Shown here: positions 17,750 to 26,873 of the stretch, one piece after another
Position numbering within the stretch: position 1 is the first letter of the stretch
How the letters are laid out: each line of letters starts with the position of its first letter
NCBI RefSeq assembly: GCF_001544355.1
Contig: NZ_BCQI01000001.1
Location: 124,001 to 188,000, forward strand
Reading direction: 5' to 3'
DNA from: Alicyclobacillus acidiphilus NBRC 100859
Lineage (GTDB): Bacteria > Bacillota > Bacilli > Alicyclobacillales > Alicyclobacillaceae
DNA: 64,000 nucleotides
Program-made: the position numbers and the translations under genes
The notes under the pieces: model-generated
Databases searched by the model: none
Seen by the model: only the letters and a program-made list of their open reading frames with translations
Told to the model about the DNA's origin: nothing

Positions 17750-18373
17750 TTACCTGCAAGGCTCCGGCGGATTCCCAAACGGACTCTGCATGATGGTTCG
17801 CACATACGCGACATCCTCCGGTTCGACGCCCAGTTTCGCGACGATATCGCCATCGGAAACGCCCGCATCCAGCAGGTCTAAAATCGCAAAGTACCGGCGA
17901 GAGTCCTTCACCTGGGACCCGTCCGACATCTCGTCCGACTTCTCCGCCTCAACCACGTCCGACGGGATCTTGTCTGATACAACCACATCTGACGCCGTCA
18001 CAGAAACGGATTGACGCGCTGTCGGCCTATCTTCACGAGACAGCATATCGGCAACGAGCGTCTCCAACCGGGTGATGCGCGCTTCCAACGCGCGTTGGCG
18101 CCCATCGAACTCGACGTACAAGTCGCGCAGGATGGCGACCGCGTCGTCCGTTTCGTCCGCGTTTCCGGCCATTGCGAGGCCTGCTGCGGATCGCCGCGGG
18201 GACGATCCCGCCGAAACATTCGGTTTCGCCGACATGCCCTGGGTGGCGGCGCCTGAGAGAAGCCACTTGTACATACCTCGAACACCGCCGTATTTGCGCC
18301 ATCCTCCCGTGATGACGTAGAGAACAAACAGCAGGATGATACAGACCACAGCCAATATGAGAGTCGGGAGCAT
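17750..18373 (-). CDS. SwrB-like membrane-anchored protein with C-terminal HTH-like segment
   Basis: A 207-residue protein with one N-terminal membrane helix (MLPTLILAVVCIILLFVLYV), a coiled-coil stretch (residues about 80-110, FDGRQRALEARITRLETLV), an acidic linker and a C-terminal helix-turn-helix-like segment (LDLLDAGVSDGDIVAKLGVE). This plan and the place between the che genes and rpsB match SwrB of B. subtilis, which activates assembly of the flagellar export gate. Identity is therefore mainly positional and architectural. The ATG at 18373 follows AGGTG; a GTG at 18385 is an alternative. sigD, normally between cheD and swrB, is missing. Confidence 0.6.
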   Translation of the reverse strand: MLPTLILAVVCIILLFVLYVITGGWRKYGGVRGMYKWLLSGAATQGMSAKPNVSAGSSPRRSAAGLAMAGNADETDDAVAILRDLYVEFDGRQRALEARITRLETLVADMLSREDRPTARQSVSVTASDVVVSDKIPSDVVEAEKSDEMSDGSQVKDSRRYFAILDLLDAGVSDGDIVAKLGVEPEDVAYVRTIMQSPFGNPPEPCR

Positions 18374-18403
18374 GTCCAAGGTCACCTAGTTTCCAGATTG
18401 TGA

Positions 18404-18892
18404 TTAAATCGACCGCTCCTCGCCGCGAGCGGTACGAATGTGCAATGCCCGTGAAGGAAGTTCGAAACGGATTGTCCGACCGACACTCCCGCCGACATCG
18501 AAATTGACAATGGGAATATGTAACTGGCTCAAATGTTCGGCGACCGCGGCAATATTCCGATCACCGATGCGCAAGGCTTCCGTTTGCAATCCGCGAAACA
18601 TCTGCGAACCTCCTGCGTATTTGGCTTTCAATCTCGCTCGGTTCGCGCCCGCCTCAAGGACGTTTTCATACAGCCACCGAATCCCAGTGTCAGCGTATTT
18701 TTGAGGCAGCGCAGGCGACGGGGATGGGCTCTCGGGAAGCATGACATGCACCATGCCGGCGACGTGATCGATCACGTCAAACAAGACCAGTCCGATACAC
18801 GAGCCTAAACCGGTCGTGGTGATGGTACCGGGGCCGGTGAGAATCGCCCCTTCTGCGATTCCAATCCGTATGGTTTGCTGTTCATCCACCAT
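18404..18892 (-). CDS. cheD: Chemoreceptor glutamine deamidase CheD
   Basis: A 162-residue enzyme that deamidates receptor glutamines and binds CheC in the Bacillus adaptation system. Conserved segments are GLGSCIGLVLFD, with the nucleophile Cys in GSCIG, and GMVHVMLPES, with the catalytic His. The C-terminus has IPIVNFDVGGSVGRTIRF. The ATG at 18892 overlaps the end of cheC by 11 bases with GAAGGAA upstream, implying coupled synthesis of the CheC-CheD pair. Confidence 0.93.
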   Translation of the reverse strand: MVDEQQTIRIGIAEGAILTGPGTITTTGLGSCIGLVLFDVIDHVAGMVHVMLPESPSPSPALPQKYADTGIRWLYENVLEAGANRARLKAKYAGGSQMFRGLQTEALRIGDRNIAAVAEHLSQLHIPIVNFDVGGSVGRTIRFELPSRALHIRTARGEERSI

Positions 18893-19502
18893 AGTACGCT
18901 TTCCTTCGCAGGACATCGAGCAGCGTATCCGTTCCGTCATAGTCAGGAAGCATGAAAAATTGCGTGTCGATGTGATTTCCCTCGTGGACGAGGGTGGAAC
19001 TGATGAAAATGGCTTCGTTGTTCTCATTGCCGCTCATCATCAGACCGATATCCAAGACAGCGGCGGCCATGTCGATGGCGACAGCTGGCACGGACTGGTT
19101 CAGATTCAAGCCGCACAAGTCGCTGATGGCGGCCACGTAGGCTCCCGAGAGGATGTTGCCTACTTCCGCGATCGCCGACAATTCGAGTTCCGTGTAATCG
19201 TCCTCGCGGCGCGCTTCACGAAGCATGTGAGCCAACAGTCTGTCCGCGCTTGGCAGGGTCATCAACACGAACATATTGCCCGGAATGGCGCCTAGCAGTC
19301 GAATGAAAACGGCAGCCACCAACCTGTCGCTGCCGACGGTTTCCACGATGTCCGCGCAGGGACAGAGCCTTGCCTCCGTCACGGACATGGTGACGCGGCC
19401 ATCCAGCAGAATGGACAACGCCGTTGCAGCATGCCCTGCGCCAATGTTGCCAAATTCCTTCAAGGCGTCTGTCGTCAACGCGTCCAGCTTGTTCCCATTC
19501 AT
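18882..19502 (-). CDS. cheC: CheY-P phosphatase CheC
   Basis: A 206-residue chemotaxis phosphatase. Both active-site repeats are visible: KEFGNIGAGHAATALS near the N-terminus and AIAEVGNILSGAYVAAI in the second half, each with the ExxN pattern. It dephosphorylates CheY-P and is stimulated by CheD. Its ATG overlaps the cheW stop by 4 bases. FliY in the same operon carries related phosphatase repeats. Confidence 0.93.
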   Translation of the reverse strand: MNGNKLDALTTDALKEFGNIGAGHAATALSILLDGRVTMSVTEARLCPCADIVETVGSDRLVAAVFIRLLGAIPGNMFVLMTLPSADRLLAHMLREARREDDYTELELSAIAEVGNILSGAYVAAISDLCGLNLNQSVPAVAIDMAAAVLDIGLMMSGNENNEAIFISSTLVHEGNHIDTQFFMLPDYDGTDTLLDVLRRKAYYGG

Positions 19503-19966
19503 CCTCGTACCTGCCTGTCCACTTCTTGAAGCTGCTCCAGTTCGACGTCAGACAGGATTTTCTCCAAATTCAGGATGACCAACAACCGATCCCCCACCTG
19601 CGCGACGCCTTTCAAATACACGGCGTGGATGCCGCCGACCACCGGCGGCGGCGGCGCGATCCCGCCATCCTCGATTGACACGACGTCTTCCACCGCGTCG
19701 ACAATCATCCCGACTGTCATATCGTTGACTTCGGTCACGACGATTCTCGTCGCGTCTGATTCCTGTCCATTGCGCGTCAGCCCGACGCGTTCCCGCAAGT
19801 CGATGACGGGTGTCACAGTGCCGCGCAGATTGACGACGCCCTTGATGTAAGACAGGGTTCGCGGAACCTGCGATATGTTCATCATCCGTTCAATCGAGAT
19901 GACCTGCATCACCGACGCGCCATAGAACTCGTTGCCGAGCTTCATGACCACATACTGTTCACTCAT
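19499..19966 (-). CDS. cheW: Chemotaxis coupling protein CheW
   Basis: A 155-residue SH3-like scaffold linking chemoreceptors to CheA. Motifs include VMQVISIERMMNISQVPRT, IKGVVNLRGTVTPVIDLR and VGMIVDAVEDVVSI. A Pro run at about residue 107 (APPPPVVGG) sits in a loop. The ATG at 19966 follows GAGAGGAGAAG. A much longer in-frame opening upstream overlaps cheA and has no CheW features, so it was rejected. Confidence 0.95.
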   Translation of the reverse strand: MSEQYVVMKLGNEFYGASVMQVISIERMMNISQVPRTLSYIKGVVNLRGTVTPVIDLRERVGLTRNGQESDATRIVVTEVNDMTVGMIVDAVEDVVSIEDGGIAPPPPVVGGIHAVYLKGVAQVGDRLLVILNLEKILSDVELEQLQEVDRQVRG

Positions 19967-19983
19967 CTTCTGCTTCTCCTCTC

Positions 19984-21969
19984 TCAAGCGCCTAGTTGAA
20001 GCACCTCGCGGACATCGAGGATCAGCGCCACTTGCCCATCGCCTAAAATGGTGGCGCCGGAAAACATTTTCACGTTGGCCAGATATCGCCCGAGCGGTTT
20101 GTTGACGACCTCCAACTCGTCGACGATCTCGGTGACCGTCAAGGCGACGTAATCTTTGCCGTCCTTGCAAATCACCGTGTTCCACGGATGCTGTTCGCCG
20201 CACGTTCGGCCGAAGAACTTGTCTCCCAAATCCAGCACGGGCACGACCTTGTCGCGAAAGCGAACGACCGGATGCTCGTGCACCCATTCCAGATCCGAGG
20301 CGTCCACTCGCGCGACTTCTTCGATGTTCGCAGTTGGCACCGCGAACAACTCTTCACCGACACGAACCAGCATGGCCGGCAAGATCGTCAGCGTAAGCGG
20401 AAGTTCAATGATAAAAGCCGTGCCTTCTCCGACTTTCGACTCGATGCGAATCGTGCCGCCAAGCGAATTCACCTTGCCTCGAACAGCGTCCAACCCGACG
20501 CCGCGCCCCGAAATATCGGACACGGTTTGCGCGGTGCTAAAGCCGGACGCGAACAAAAGTTCAAACACCTGCTCGTCCGACATGCCCTTGGCCTGCTCCG
20601 GCGCAATCACGCCCTTTTTGACAGCCGACTGCAGGACCTTCTCGCGTTCGATCCCGCCGCCGTCGTCCCGCACTTCGAGATAGATATGCCCGCCCGTCGC
20701 GTACGCGGACAGCGTGATCTTGCCACGACGCGGCTTTCCGTTCCGCTCGCGTACATCGGGCGATTCAAGGCCGTGATCGGCCGCGTTGCGAAGCAGATGG
20801 ACCAGGGCTTCGCCCATTTCATCCATAATGGTTCGATCCATTTCCGTTTCGAGACCGGTCATCTCAAAGTCGAATTCGCGGTCCAGCGACTTCTGGAGAT
20901 CTCGCATCATCCGAGGAAACCGTTGGAACAGGGCTTCCACGGGCATCATGCGCATGTTCATGACACCTTCCTGCAAGTTCTCCGACAAACGCCCGATCTG
21001 TTCGCTCACCTCCCGCAGCGCGGGATCCCCGCTCTGCTGCGCAAGCAGATCCAAACGCGTTCTGGCGATGACCAACTCGCTCAGCACGTTCATAAACTCG
21101 TCGATGCGGCCCACAGGCACACGCAGCGTCTGCTCCCTGCCTCGGCCAGAGACTGGCGTCGCCGTGCTGGCGGCGGCAGGCTGCTCCGGAGCCGCTGCGC
21201 TTTGGGCAGAATGCTGCTCACTTTGACTCGACGCAGCGACTGCGTCGAGATCGATTTCGCGGACAGTCTCCACCTCTGTGATATCGGCAATGGCCGCCAT
21301 CACATCCGAAATCGAAGCTCCATTCACGACGACTGCAATCTGGACCGGTCCTTCGAATTCCCCTTCTTCAAGCAAAGAGGCCTCCGGATAGCACGCCAGA
21401 CTGTCGCCGAACTGTTCGATGGCCCGCATGATCATCACCATGCGAACACCCTTCATCACACAAGACGAACTCAGTTCAATCTCGATCACGCCCACGGTCA
21501 GTCCGTCTCGCCGAAGCTCCCGAAGCTTTTCGAAGACATCTGCCGACAGCCCATTCGAGGCTGCCTTTTGGATGGCCGGCTGCTCGTTCCCCGCCATGAC
21601 AGCCGCCAATTGAGCCAACAGCCCGCCGTGATCCAGATGCGCATCTTGGCCGTGATCGCGAATCGACTGCAAATTCATGGTCAGCGCATCCACAGCTGCG
21701 AGGAAAATATCGACAACGCTCGGCTGAAAGACTTCTGGATGCGCCCGCACATAACCCAGGGCATCTTCCATGCGGTGCGTCAATTCCGCCATCTTCGTGA
21801 AGCCCATCGTGGCGCTCATACCCTTGAGCGTGTGAGCCACTCGAAACATGGCGGCAAAGATGCTGTCTTCCGCCCCTTGCTGCTCCAACTGCAAACACAG
21901 ATCGTTGAGCGTCGTCAGATTGTCTTCAGACTCTGCCAAGAACGCGTCGAGATATTGACTGATATCCAT
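19984..21969 (-). CDS. cheA: Chemotaxis histidine kinase CheA
   Basis: A 661-residue sensor kinase. Domains in order: P1 HPt with phosphorylated H46 in RVAHTLKGMSATMG; P2 response-regulator docking around residues 150-240; an Ala/Ser-rich linker; P3 dimerisation (ELVIARTRLDLLAQQSGD); P4 ATPase with NAADHGLE, DDGGGI and GRGVGLDAVR boxes; and P5 CheW-like at the C-terminus. It starts at an ATG with GAAGGAG upstream, 28 bases after cheB. It phosphorylates CheY. The only CheB here has no receiver domain to accept phosphate. Confidence 0.97.
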   Translation of the reverse strand: MDISQYLDAFLAESEDNLTTLNDLCLQLEQQGAEDSIFAAMFRVAHTLKGMSATMGFTKMAELTHRMEDALGYVRAHPEVFQPSVVDIFLAAVDALTMNLQSIRDHGQDAHLDHGGLLAQLAAVMAGNEQPAIQKAASNGLSADVFEKLRELRRDGLTVGVIEIELSSSCVMKGVRMVMIMRAIEQFGDSLACYPEASLLEEGEFEGPVQIAVVVNGASISDVMAAIADITEVETVREIDLDAVAASSQSEQHSAQSAAAPEQPAAASTATPVSGRGREQTLRVPVGRIDEFMNVLSELVIARTRLDLLAQQSGDPALREVSEQIGRLSENLQEGVMNMRMMPVEALFQRFPRMMRDLQKSLDREFDFEMTGLETEMDRTIMDEMGEALVHLLRNAADHGLESPDVRERNGKPRRGKITLSAYATGGHIYLEVRDDGGGIEREKVLQSAVKKGVIAPEQAKGMSDEQVFELLFASGFSTAQTVSDISGRGVGLDAVRGKVNSLGGTIRIESKVGEGTAFIIELPLTLTILPAMLVRVGEELFAVPTANIEEVARVDASDLEWVHEHPVVRFRDKVVPVLDLGDKFFGRTCGEQHPWNTVICKDGKDYVALTVTEIVDELEVVNKPLGRYLANVKMFSGATILGDGQVALILDVREVLQLGA

Positions 21970-21997
21970 CGTTCCACTCCTTCAACAGCCATGTCTG

Positions 21998-22597
21998 TCA
22001 CAGAGCAAGCCGTTCCGTCAACCAATTCGAAATGGCAGACAGCGGCAAACCGGCCATGGCGGCGCCGGATTCCAAAGCGACTCTGGGCATCCCGTAAATC
22101 AGCGCCGATTCGGCCGACTCAGCGACGGTGTAACCCCCGACGTCGCGGATGCCGCCAAGTCCTTTCACGCCGTCGCGCCCCATTCCAGTCAGGATGACGC
22201 CGACCAGTTGCAGGCTCGAAGCCAGCGGAATCGCCGAGTCAAACAGCACATCGACCGAAGGCTGGTGCCCGCCGACCGGATCTTCCCGCGCAATCGCGAG
22301 CTGCAATGCGGAATGGCTTCCGGTAACCCGCATCTGGTACCCGCCAGGCGCGATGTACACGTGCTTCTCGACCAACGGCTGACCATGTACACCTTCATCG
22401 ACTGTCCATTCAGACAATTGATTCAGGCGATTGGCCAAATTGGCGGTGAAGCCCGGGGGCATGTGCTGTACAACGCAGCACGCGACACCGTCGACCGCCT
22501 TCCAGTGGCTGAACAGTTCGGTCAAAGCCTTCGGCCCGCCCGTAGAGGTGCCAATCAAGACGAGCGCTCGAAGAGGTCGGTTAGGCACCGTGGCCAC
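21998..22597 (-). CDS. cheB: CheB-type protein-glutamate methylesterase, catalytic domain only
   Basis: A 199-residue chemoreceptor methylesterase. The catalytic triad is visible: S18 in GTSTGG, H45 in VVQHMPPGF and D142 in LTGMGRDG. Normal CheB is about 350 residues with an N-terminal receiver domain; here the protein starts directly at the esterase domain. The GTG start lies inside the last codons of flhG (17-base overlap), so no receiver can be encoded in front of it in this frame. Activity may be constitutive or controlled in another way. The gene position between flhG and cheA is the standard one. Confidence 0.88.
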   Translation of the reverse strand: MATVPNRPLRALVLIGTSTGGPKALTELFSHWKAVDGVACCVVQHMPPGFTANLANRLNQLSEWTVDEGVHGQPLVEKHVYIAPGGYQMRVTGSHSALQLAIAREDPVGGHQPSVDVLFDSAIPLASSLQLVGVILTGMGRDGVKGLGGIRDVGGYTVAESAESALIYGMPRVALESGAAMAGLPLSAISNWLTERLAL

Positions 22598-23513
22598 GGT
22601 CGCGGCCTCCTCCGAACAAGCGGCTTTTCAACAGTCTGTCGAAGAAGCCAGACATGCCGAGCGACGGCGTCTGCAAATCCTTGCGCAAGAAGTTGGACGC
22701 AATCTGTCGATAGCAGGAAGCCGCTTTGCTGTTGGCTGCATGATGAAGCACGGGAACCTGCCGCATCACGGCCTGGCTGACGCTGGGATCCTCCAGAATG
22801 TAACCGAGGGTCTCGAGATGAACGTCGAGAAAACGCGACGTGACGCGCGTCAATCTGTCCACGCTTTGCTTGGCTTCCGTGAACGATTGCGCCCGGTTGA
22901 CCACGACTTGCGGCGCCGGCGTGATCAACCTGCGCGTCAACAGTTTCATAAACGCGTACGCGTCGGCCATCGCGGTCGGCTCCGGCGTCGTGACGAGGAC
23001 GAGTTGATCGGCCGCCGCGACCAGACGGATGCTGACTTCATTCACTCCGGCCGCGCAATCGAGCAGTACGACATCGTACATTTGGCTCAGTTTGCCAAGT
23101 TCCCACACGAGGCGGGCGTGATCGTCCGAACTCATCAACAGGTGATCAAAGAGGCCGTTGCCCCCTGAAATAAACGCCAACCCGTATGGGGAATATTCGA
23201 CAATGTCGTTCAAATGACGGCCTTCCAGCACGTCCAGCAACGAGTGAGAGGGCGATATATTCAAAAGCACCTCGACGTTTGCGAAACCGACGTCCGCGTC
23301 CAAGATCAGAACTCGAACACCTTGCTGCGCCAACGCGATCCCAAAATTCACACAGAAATTCGACTTCCCTACGCCGCCCTTGCCGCTCGCGACGGCGACG
23401 ACTTTAGCAGGGTTCGCAGACGACTGCGCGAAAGCCGTATCGGCCTCTGCGGCCATGGATCGCATACCCATTTGCGTTCTCAATTGCGATGCTTGATCAA
23501 GCATCGACTTCAC
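22581..23513 (-). CDS. flhG: Flagellar number regulator FlhG (MinD-like ATPase)
   Basis: A 310-residue MinD/ParA-type ATPase that controls flagellar number and placement with FlhF. The deviant Walker A SGKGGVGKS is at residues 43-51, followed by LILDADVGFANVEVLL and VLLDCAAGVNE. The N-terminal tail contains the DQAxxLR motif known to stimulate the FlhF GTPase (MLDQASQLRTQM). The start is a GTG at 23513, or an ATG three codons later; both overlap the flhF end. The C-terminus ends in a basic RDRGHGA tail overlapping cheB. Confidence 0.93.
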   Translation of the reverse strand: MKSMLDQASQLRTQMGMRSMAAEADTAFAQSSANPAKVVAVASGKGGVGKSNFCVNFGIALAQQGVRVLILDADVGFANVEVLLNISPSHSLLDVLEGRHLNDIVEYSPYGLAFISGGNGLFDHLLMSSDDHARLVWELGKLSQMYDVVLLDCAAGVNEVSIRLVAAADQLVLVTTPEPTAMADAYAFMKLLTRRLITPAPQVVVNRAQSFTEAKQSVDRLTRVTSRFLDVHLETLGYILEDPSVSQAVMRQVPVLHHAANSKAASCYRQIASNFLRKDLQTPSLGMSGFFDRLLKSRLFGGGRDRGHGA

Positions 23514-24819
23514 CCCCGACCCAACGATCCAGCAACTCTTCTATCGAGAGAATATCTATATCGTCTGGAACGTTCTGTCCATTCGTGATATACGACATCG
23601 GCAGCTTGCTCTCGTCCAACAGACGAGGAATGAGTCCTACGCTGTTGGTCTCATCCAGCTTGGTAAACAGCAGTTTATGAACGGACAAGACAGGGCACAG
23701 CGCAATCAAGGCGTCGGCATCTTCCGGTTTCGTCGTCACGGATACAACCAACATCGTTTCATCAGGGTGTAACGCGTCCAACAACCGCTTGGTTTCCGCC
23801 ACCGTTTCCGAGTTGCGAAAATTTCTTCCCGCCGTATCGACCAGAATCAAATCGCAGCGCTTCTGCAATCGTTCGAGCGCCGAATCGATGGAAGCCGGAT
23901 CCTCGACGACGACCATCGGCACGTCGAGAATGTCCGCGTAAGTCTGCAACTGCTGGACTGCCGCGATCCGGTATGTATCCGTCGTCAACAGCCCAATCCG
24001 GCGCTGCCCCGCCAGCACGTGTAAAGCCGCGATTTTCGCGATGGTGGTCGTCTTGCCCACACCCGTCGGTCCCACGAACGCCACAATCCGGCTCTCTTTC
24101 TCAATCGGAAGCGGCCGTGCCCGATCCGACAACGCTTCGACAATCGTGTGCCGAACGATGGAGAGCGACGAATCGAGGTCTTGGCGCCGAGCCGCGTCGA
24201 CTCCCTCGAGCCAGCGCGCAATCTGCTCGTCGGCCAGTCCCTCCCGCCGAAGAAAGGCAGCCGTTCGATCCCGCAACGGTTCCCGCTCGCTATGCTCGTC
24301 GTCGCTCGCGCCCGAGTGCAACTGGGTGACCATCTGCTTCAGTGACGACAGTTCTCGCAACACGTCCTTCAAGTCCGTCGCCGGGGCCGCACCAACCTTG
24401 TCCGCTTCCACGGGTGTCGACGGGGCTTGATTCTGATACGCGCGATACGCCGACGCCAAACTTGATTCGAATGAGGCCGATCCCGACGGCGCCTGAGACG
24501 CGGCCGGCGCGTCGCGCTGCTCCTCGCGCCCTTGGACGACGGCGAGTTCCAACAATGATTTGGTATCTTCGTCGCCCTCTGCTGACTGCGCCGGATCGAC
24601 GGCTGCCTGGTTTGGACGTGAACGTTTCGGATCGTGTTGGAGTGGAATGTCCCCCCCAACCGCGGCGGTCACTTCCAGCCGCGTTTGCCACAAGAGTCCC
24701 AGCCACTTGCGGACTCTCACTTTTTTTGTGCTCAAGATGACGGCGTCCTTGCCCAAATCTTTGCGAATCGACAGCACCGCTTCCGGCATGTCCTTCACAA
24801 CGTATCTGCGGACAATCAT
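23497..24819 (-). CDS. flhF: Flagellar SRP-type GTPase FlhF
   Basis: A 440-residue GTPase of the Ffh/FtsY family that places the first flagellar parts. The N-terminal basic B domain is RYVVKDMPEAVLSIRKDLG. A variable Ala/Ser/Gln-rich middle follows, then the NG domain with G1 [42 protein letters not shown] and FTKLDETNSVG. Its ATG overlaps the flhA stop by one base. FlhG follows and supplies its activator peptide. Confidence 0.95.
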   Translation of the reverse strand: MIVRRYVVKDMPEAVLSIRKDLGKDAVILSTKKVRVRKWLGLLWQTRLEVTAAVGGDIPLQHDPKRSRPNQAAVDPAQSAEGDEDTKSLLELAVVQGREEQRDAPAASQAPSGSASFESSLASAYRAYQNQAPSTPVEADKVGAAPATDLKDVLRELSSLKQMVTQLHSGASDDEHSEREPLRDRTAAFLRREGLADEQIARWLEGVDAARRQDLDSSLSIVRHTIVEALSDRARPLPIEKESRIVAFVGPTGVGKTTTIAKIAALHVLAGQRRIGLLTTDTYRIAAVQQLQTYADILDVPMVVVEDPASIDSALERLQKRCDLILVDTAGRNFRNSETVAETKRLLDALHPDETMLVVSVTTKPEDADALIALCPVLSVHKLLFTKLDETNSVGLIPRLLDESKLPMSYITNGQNVPDDIDILSIEELLDRWVGGEVDA

Positions 24820-26867
24820 CAGAGGTTCACCACGCCTCCACTTTGAATTTCAACCGTTGGATCCAGTTCGTTGAACGACAATACTGCGAGATCTGGCAAA
24901 TATCTTACAATCCAGCGTCTAACCGGAAGCCGCAATTGCGGATGAATCAGCAAGATTGGTGTCTTGCCGAGGCCTTGTAATTTTGTGACTTCTTCTTGCA
25001 GGCTTCGAATCACGCGACTCGATTCCGCAGGATCCATGCCGACGAACAGGCTTCCTCCCTGCTCCACAAGCGACTGCTGAATTCGCTGTTCCACCGCCGC
25101 GCCCAGCGTAATCACCGTCATCGGCTCGTTCGGCAGCGTGAATTCGTGACAAATCTGCCGCGCAAGCGCCTGTCTGACGCGCTCCGTCAAGGTGTCGATA
25201 TCTTGCGTCTGACGTCCCACGTCGGCGAGCGTCTCGAGGATGGTGACCATATCGCGAATGGATACCTTCTCCTGCAAAAGATTGCTTAATACGTTTTGAA
25301 TTTGGCCGAGCGACAGCGTGTTCGGATACACATCGTCCACCGCCGCGGCGTTAAACGTCTTCACGTGATCCAGCAGAGCCTTGGTCTCCTGGCGTCCGAG
25401 CAATTCATGCGCATGGCGCCGCAAGACTTCCGTCAAGTGCGTCGCGATGACCGAAGGCGGATCCACCACGGTATACCCGTTCACTTCCGCTTGAATCTTC
25501 ATTTGCGCGTTGACCCAAATGGCCGGAAGGCCGAACGTCGGATCCTTCGTCGGGATCCCCTGAACGGACGGATGATCCACCCCTGGGCTCAACGCCAACC
25601 AGTGTCCCATGACAATTTCGCCCTCGGACACCTGAACACCTTTTAATTTGATCACGTATTGAGTCGGCTTGAGTTGAATATTGTCGCGCATCCGCACCAT
25701 AGGCAGTACGAGCCCGAGTTCTGTCGCAAGCTGCCGTCGAATCATGACGACCCGCTCCAGCATGTCGCCGCCTTGTTTGCTGTCCACCAGCGGGATCAGA
25801 CCATAGCCAAACTCGAATTCAATCGGTTCGACCGTAAGCAATTGATACACGTTTTCCGGCTTTTTCGTCGCCGCCTGCTCCGATCTCGCCGCTTCCTCCG
25901 CCTGCTTCTTCTCCACGAGCTTCTTGGTCTGTTGCATGCGGCGAGCCATCAATGTGGCGCCGCCTGAAATCGGAAGGACAGGAAGAATGCCGATGGGAGT
26001 GACGATGCCGAGCAGCAGAATGGCACCAGACACGATGTAGAGCGCTCTCGAATAGCCAAAGACCTGCTTGACCACGTCTTCGCCGATGTTGCCCTCCGAC
26101 GCGGCGCGGGAAACCATGAGGCCCGTCGCCGTCGACAGGAGCAGAGCCGGAATTTGGCTGACCAAGCCATCGCCGACCGACAGCATCGTGTAGGTGTGCA
26201 AGGCCTGCGTGAACGGCAATTTGTTCATCGCCACGCCAATGATGAACCCTGCGACGATGTTGATGGCGACAATCAACATGGACGCGATGGCGTCGCCTTT
26301 GACAAACTTCGACGCACCGTCCATGGCGCCGTAGAAGTCCGCCTCGCGCTCGATGTTCTGCCTTCGCATGCGAGCCTGCTCTTCGTTGATTAAACCCGCG
26401 TTCAAGTCGGCGTCGATCGCGATCTGCTTGCCGGGCATCGCGTCGAGCGTGAACCTCGCCGCGACTTCCGCCACGCGTTCGGCGCCGCGTGTGATGACGA
26501 TAAACTGAACGATGATGATGATCAGAAAGACCATGAAGCCGACGACTGGATTTTGTCCAATCACGAAATTGCCGAACGTCTTGATGACACTTCCTGCGTT
26601 GCCCTGTCCCAAAATCAGCCGTGTCGTCGAAATGTTGAGCGACAGCCGATACAACGTCGTGATCAGAAGCATGGAGGGGAACACGGAGAAATCAAGAGGC
26701 TCCTTGGTGCTCATCGCCACCAACAGGATCGTCATCGACAAAAAGATGTTCAAGATGATCAAAACGTCCAACAGCGCTTTGGGAATTGGAATGACAATCA
26801 TGACGATCATGCCAAGCACGAACATCATGACGATCAAATCGGTTCGCTTCAGCCAATTCATTTTCAT
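24819..26867 (-). CDS. flhA: Flagellar export gate protein FlhA
   Basis: A 682-residue core of the flagellar type III export gate. The N-terminal half has about eight membrane helices and the FHIPEP-family loop (DADLNAGLINEEQARMRRQ, residues around 155-175). The C-terminal cytoplasmic domain, which docks chaperone-substrate complexes, includes EIVMGHWLALSPG and VVDPPSVIATHLTEVLRRHA. The ATG lies 6 bases after the flhB stop. Confidence 0.97.
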   Translation of the reverse strand: MKMNWLKRTDLIVMMFVLGMIVMIVIPIPKALLDVLIILNIFLSMTILLVAMSTKEPLDFSVFPSMLLITTLYRLSLNISTTRLILGQGNAGSVIKTFGNFVIGQNPVVGFMVFLIIIIVQFIVITRGAERVAEVAARFTLDAMPGKQIAIDADLNAGLINEEQARMRRQNIEREADFYGAMDGASKFVKGDAIASMLIVAINIVAGFIIGVAMNKLPFTQALHTYTMLSVGDGLVSQIPALLLSTATGLMVSRAASEGNIGEDVVKQVFGYSRALYIVSGAILLLGIVTPIGILPVLPISGGATLMARRMQQTKKLVEKKQAEEAARSEQAATKKPENVYQLLTVEPIEFEFGYGLIPLVDSKQGGDMLERVVMIRRQLATELGLVLPMVRMRDNIQLKPTQYVIKLKGVQVSEGEIVMGHWLALSPGVDHPSVQGIPTKDPTFGLPAIWVNAQMKIQAEVNGYTVVDPPSVIATHLTEVLRRHAHELLGRQETKALLDHVKTFNAAAVDDVYPNTLSLGQIQNVLSNLLQEKVSIRDMVTILETLADVGRQTQDIDTLTERVRQALARQICHEFTLPNEPMTVITLGAAVEQRIQQSLVEQGGSLFVGMDPAESSRVIRSLQEEVTKLQGLGKTPILLIHPQLRLPVRRWIVRYLPDLAVLSFNELDPTVEIQSGGVVNL

Positions 26868-26873
26868 CCAGCA

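Noticed and set aside
20188-22197. A 669-codon open frame antisense to cheA
   Set aside because: His/Arg/Gln-rich composition typical of antisense frames. cheA in the other direction has all five domains.
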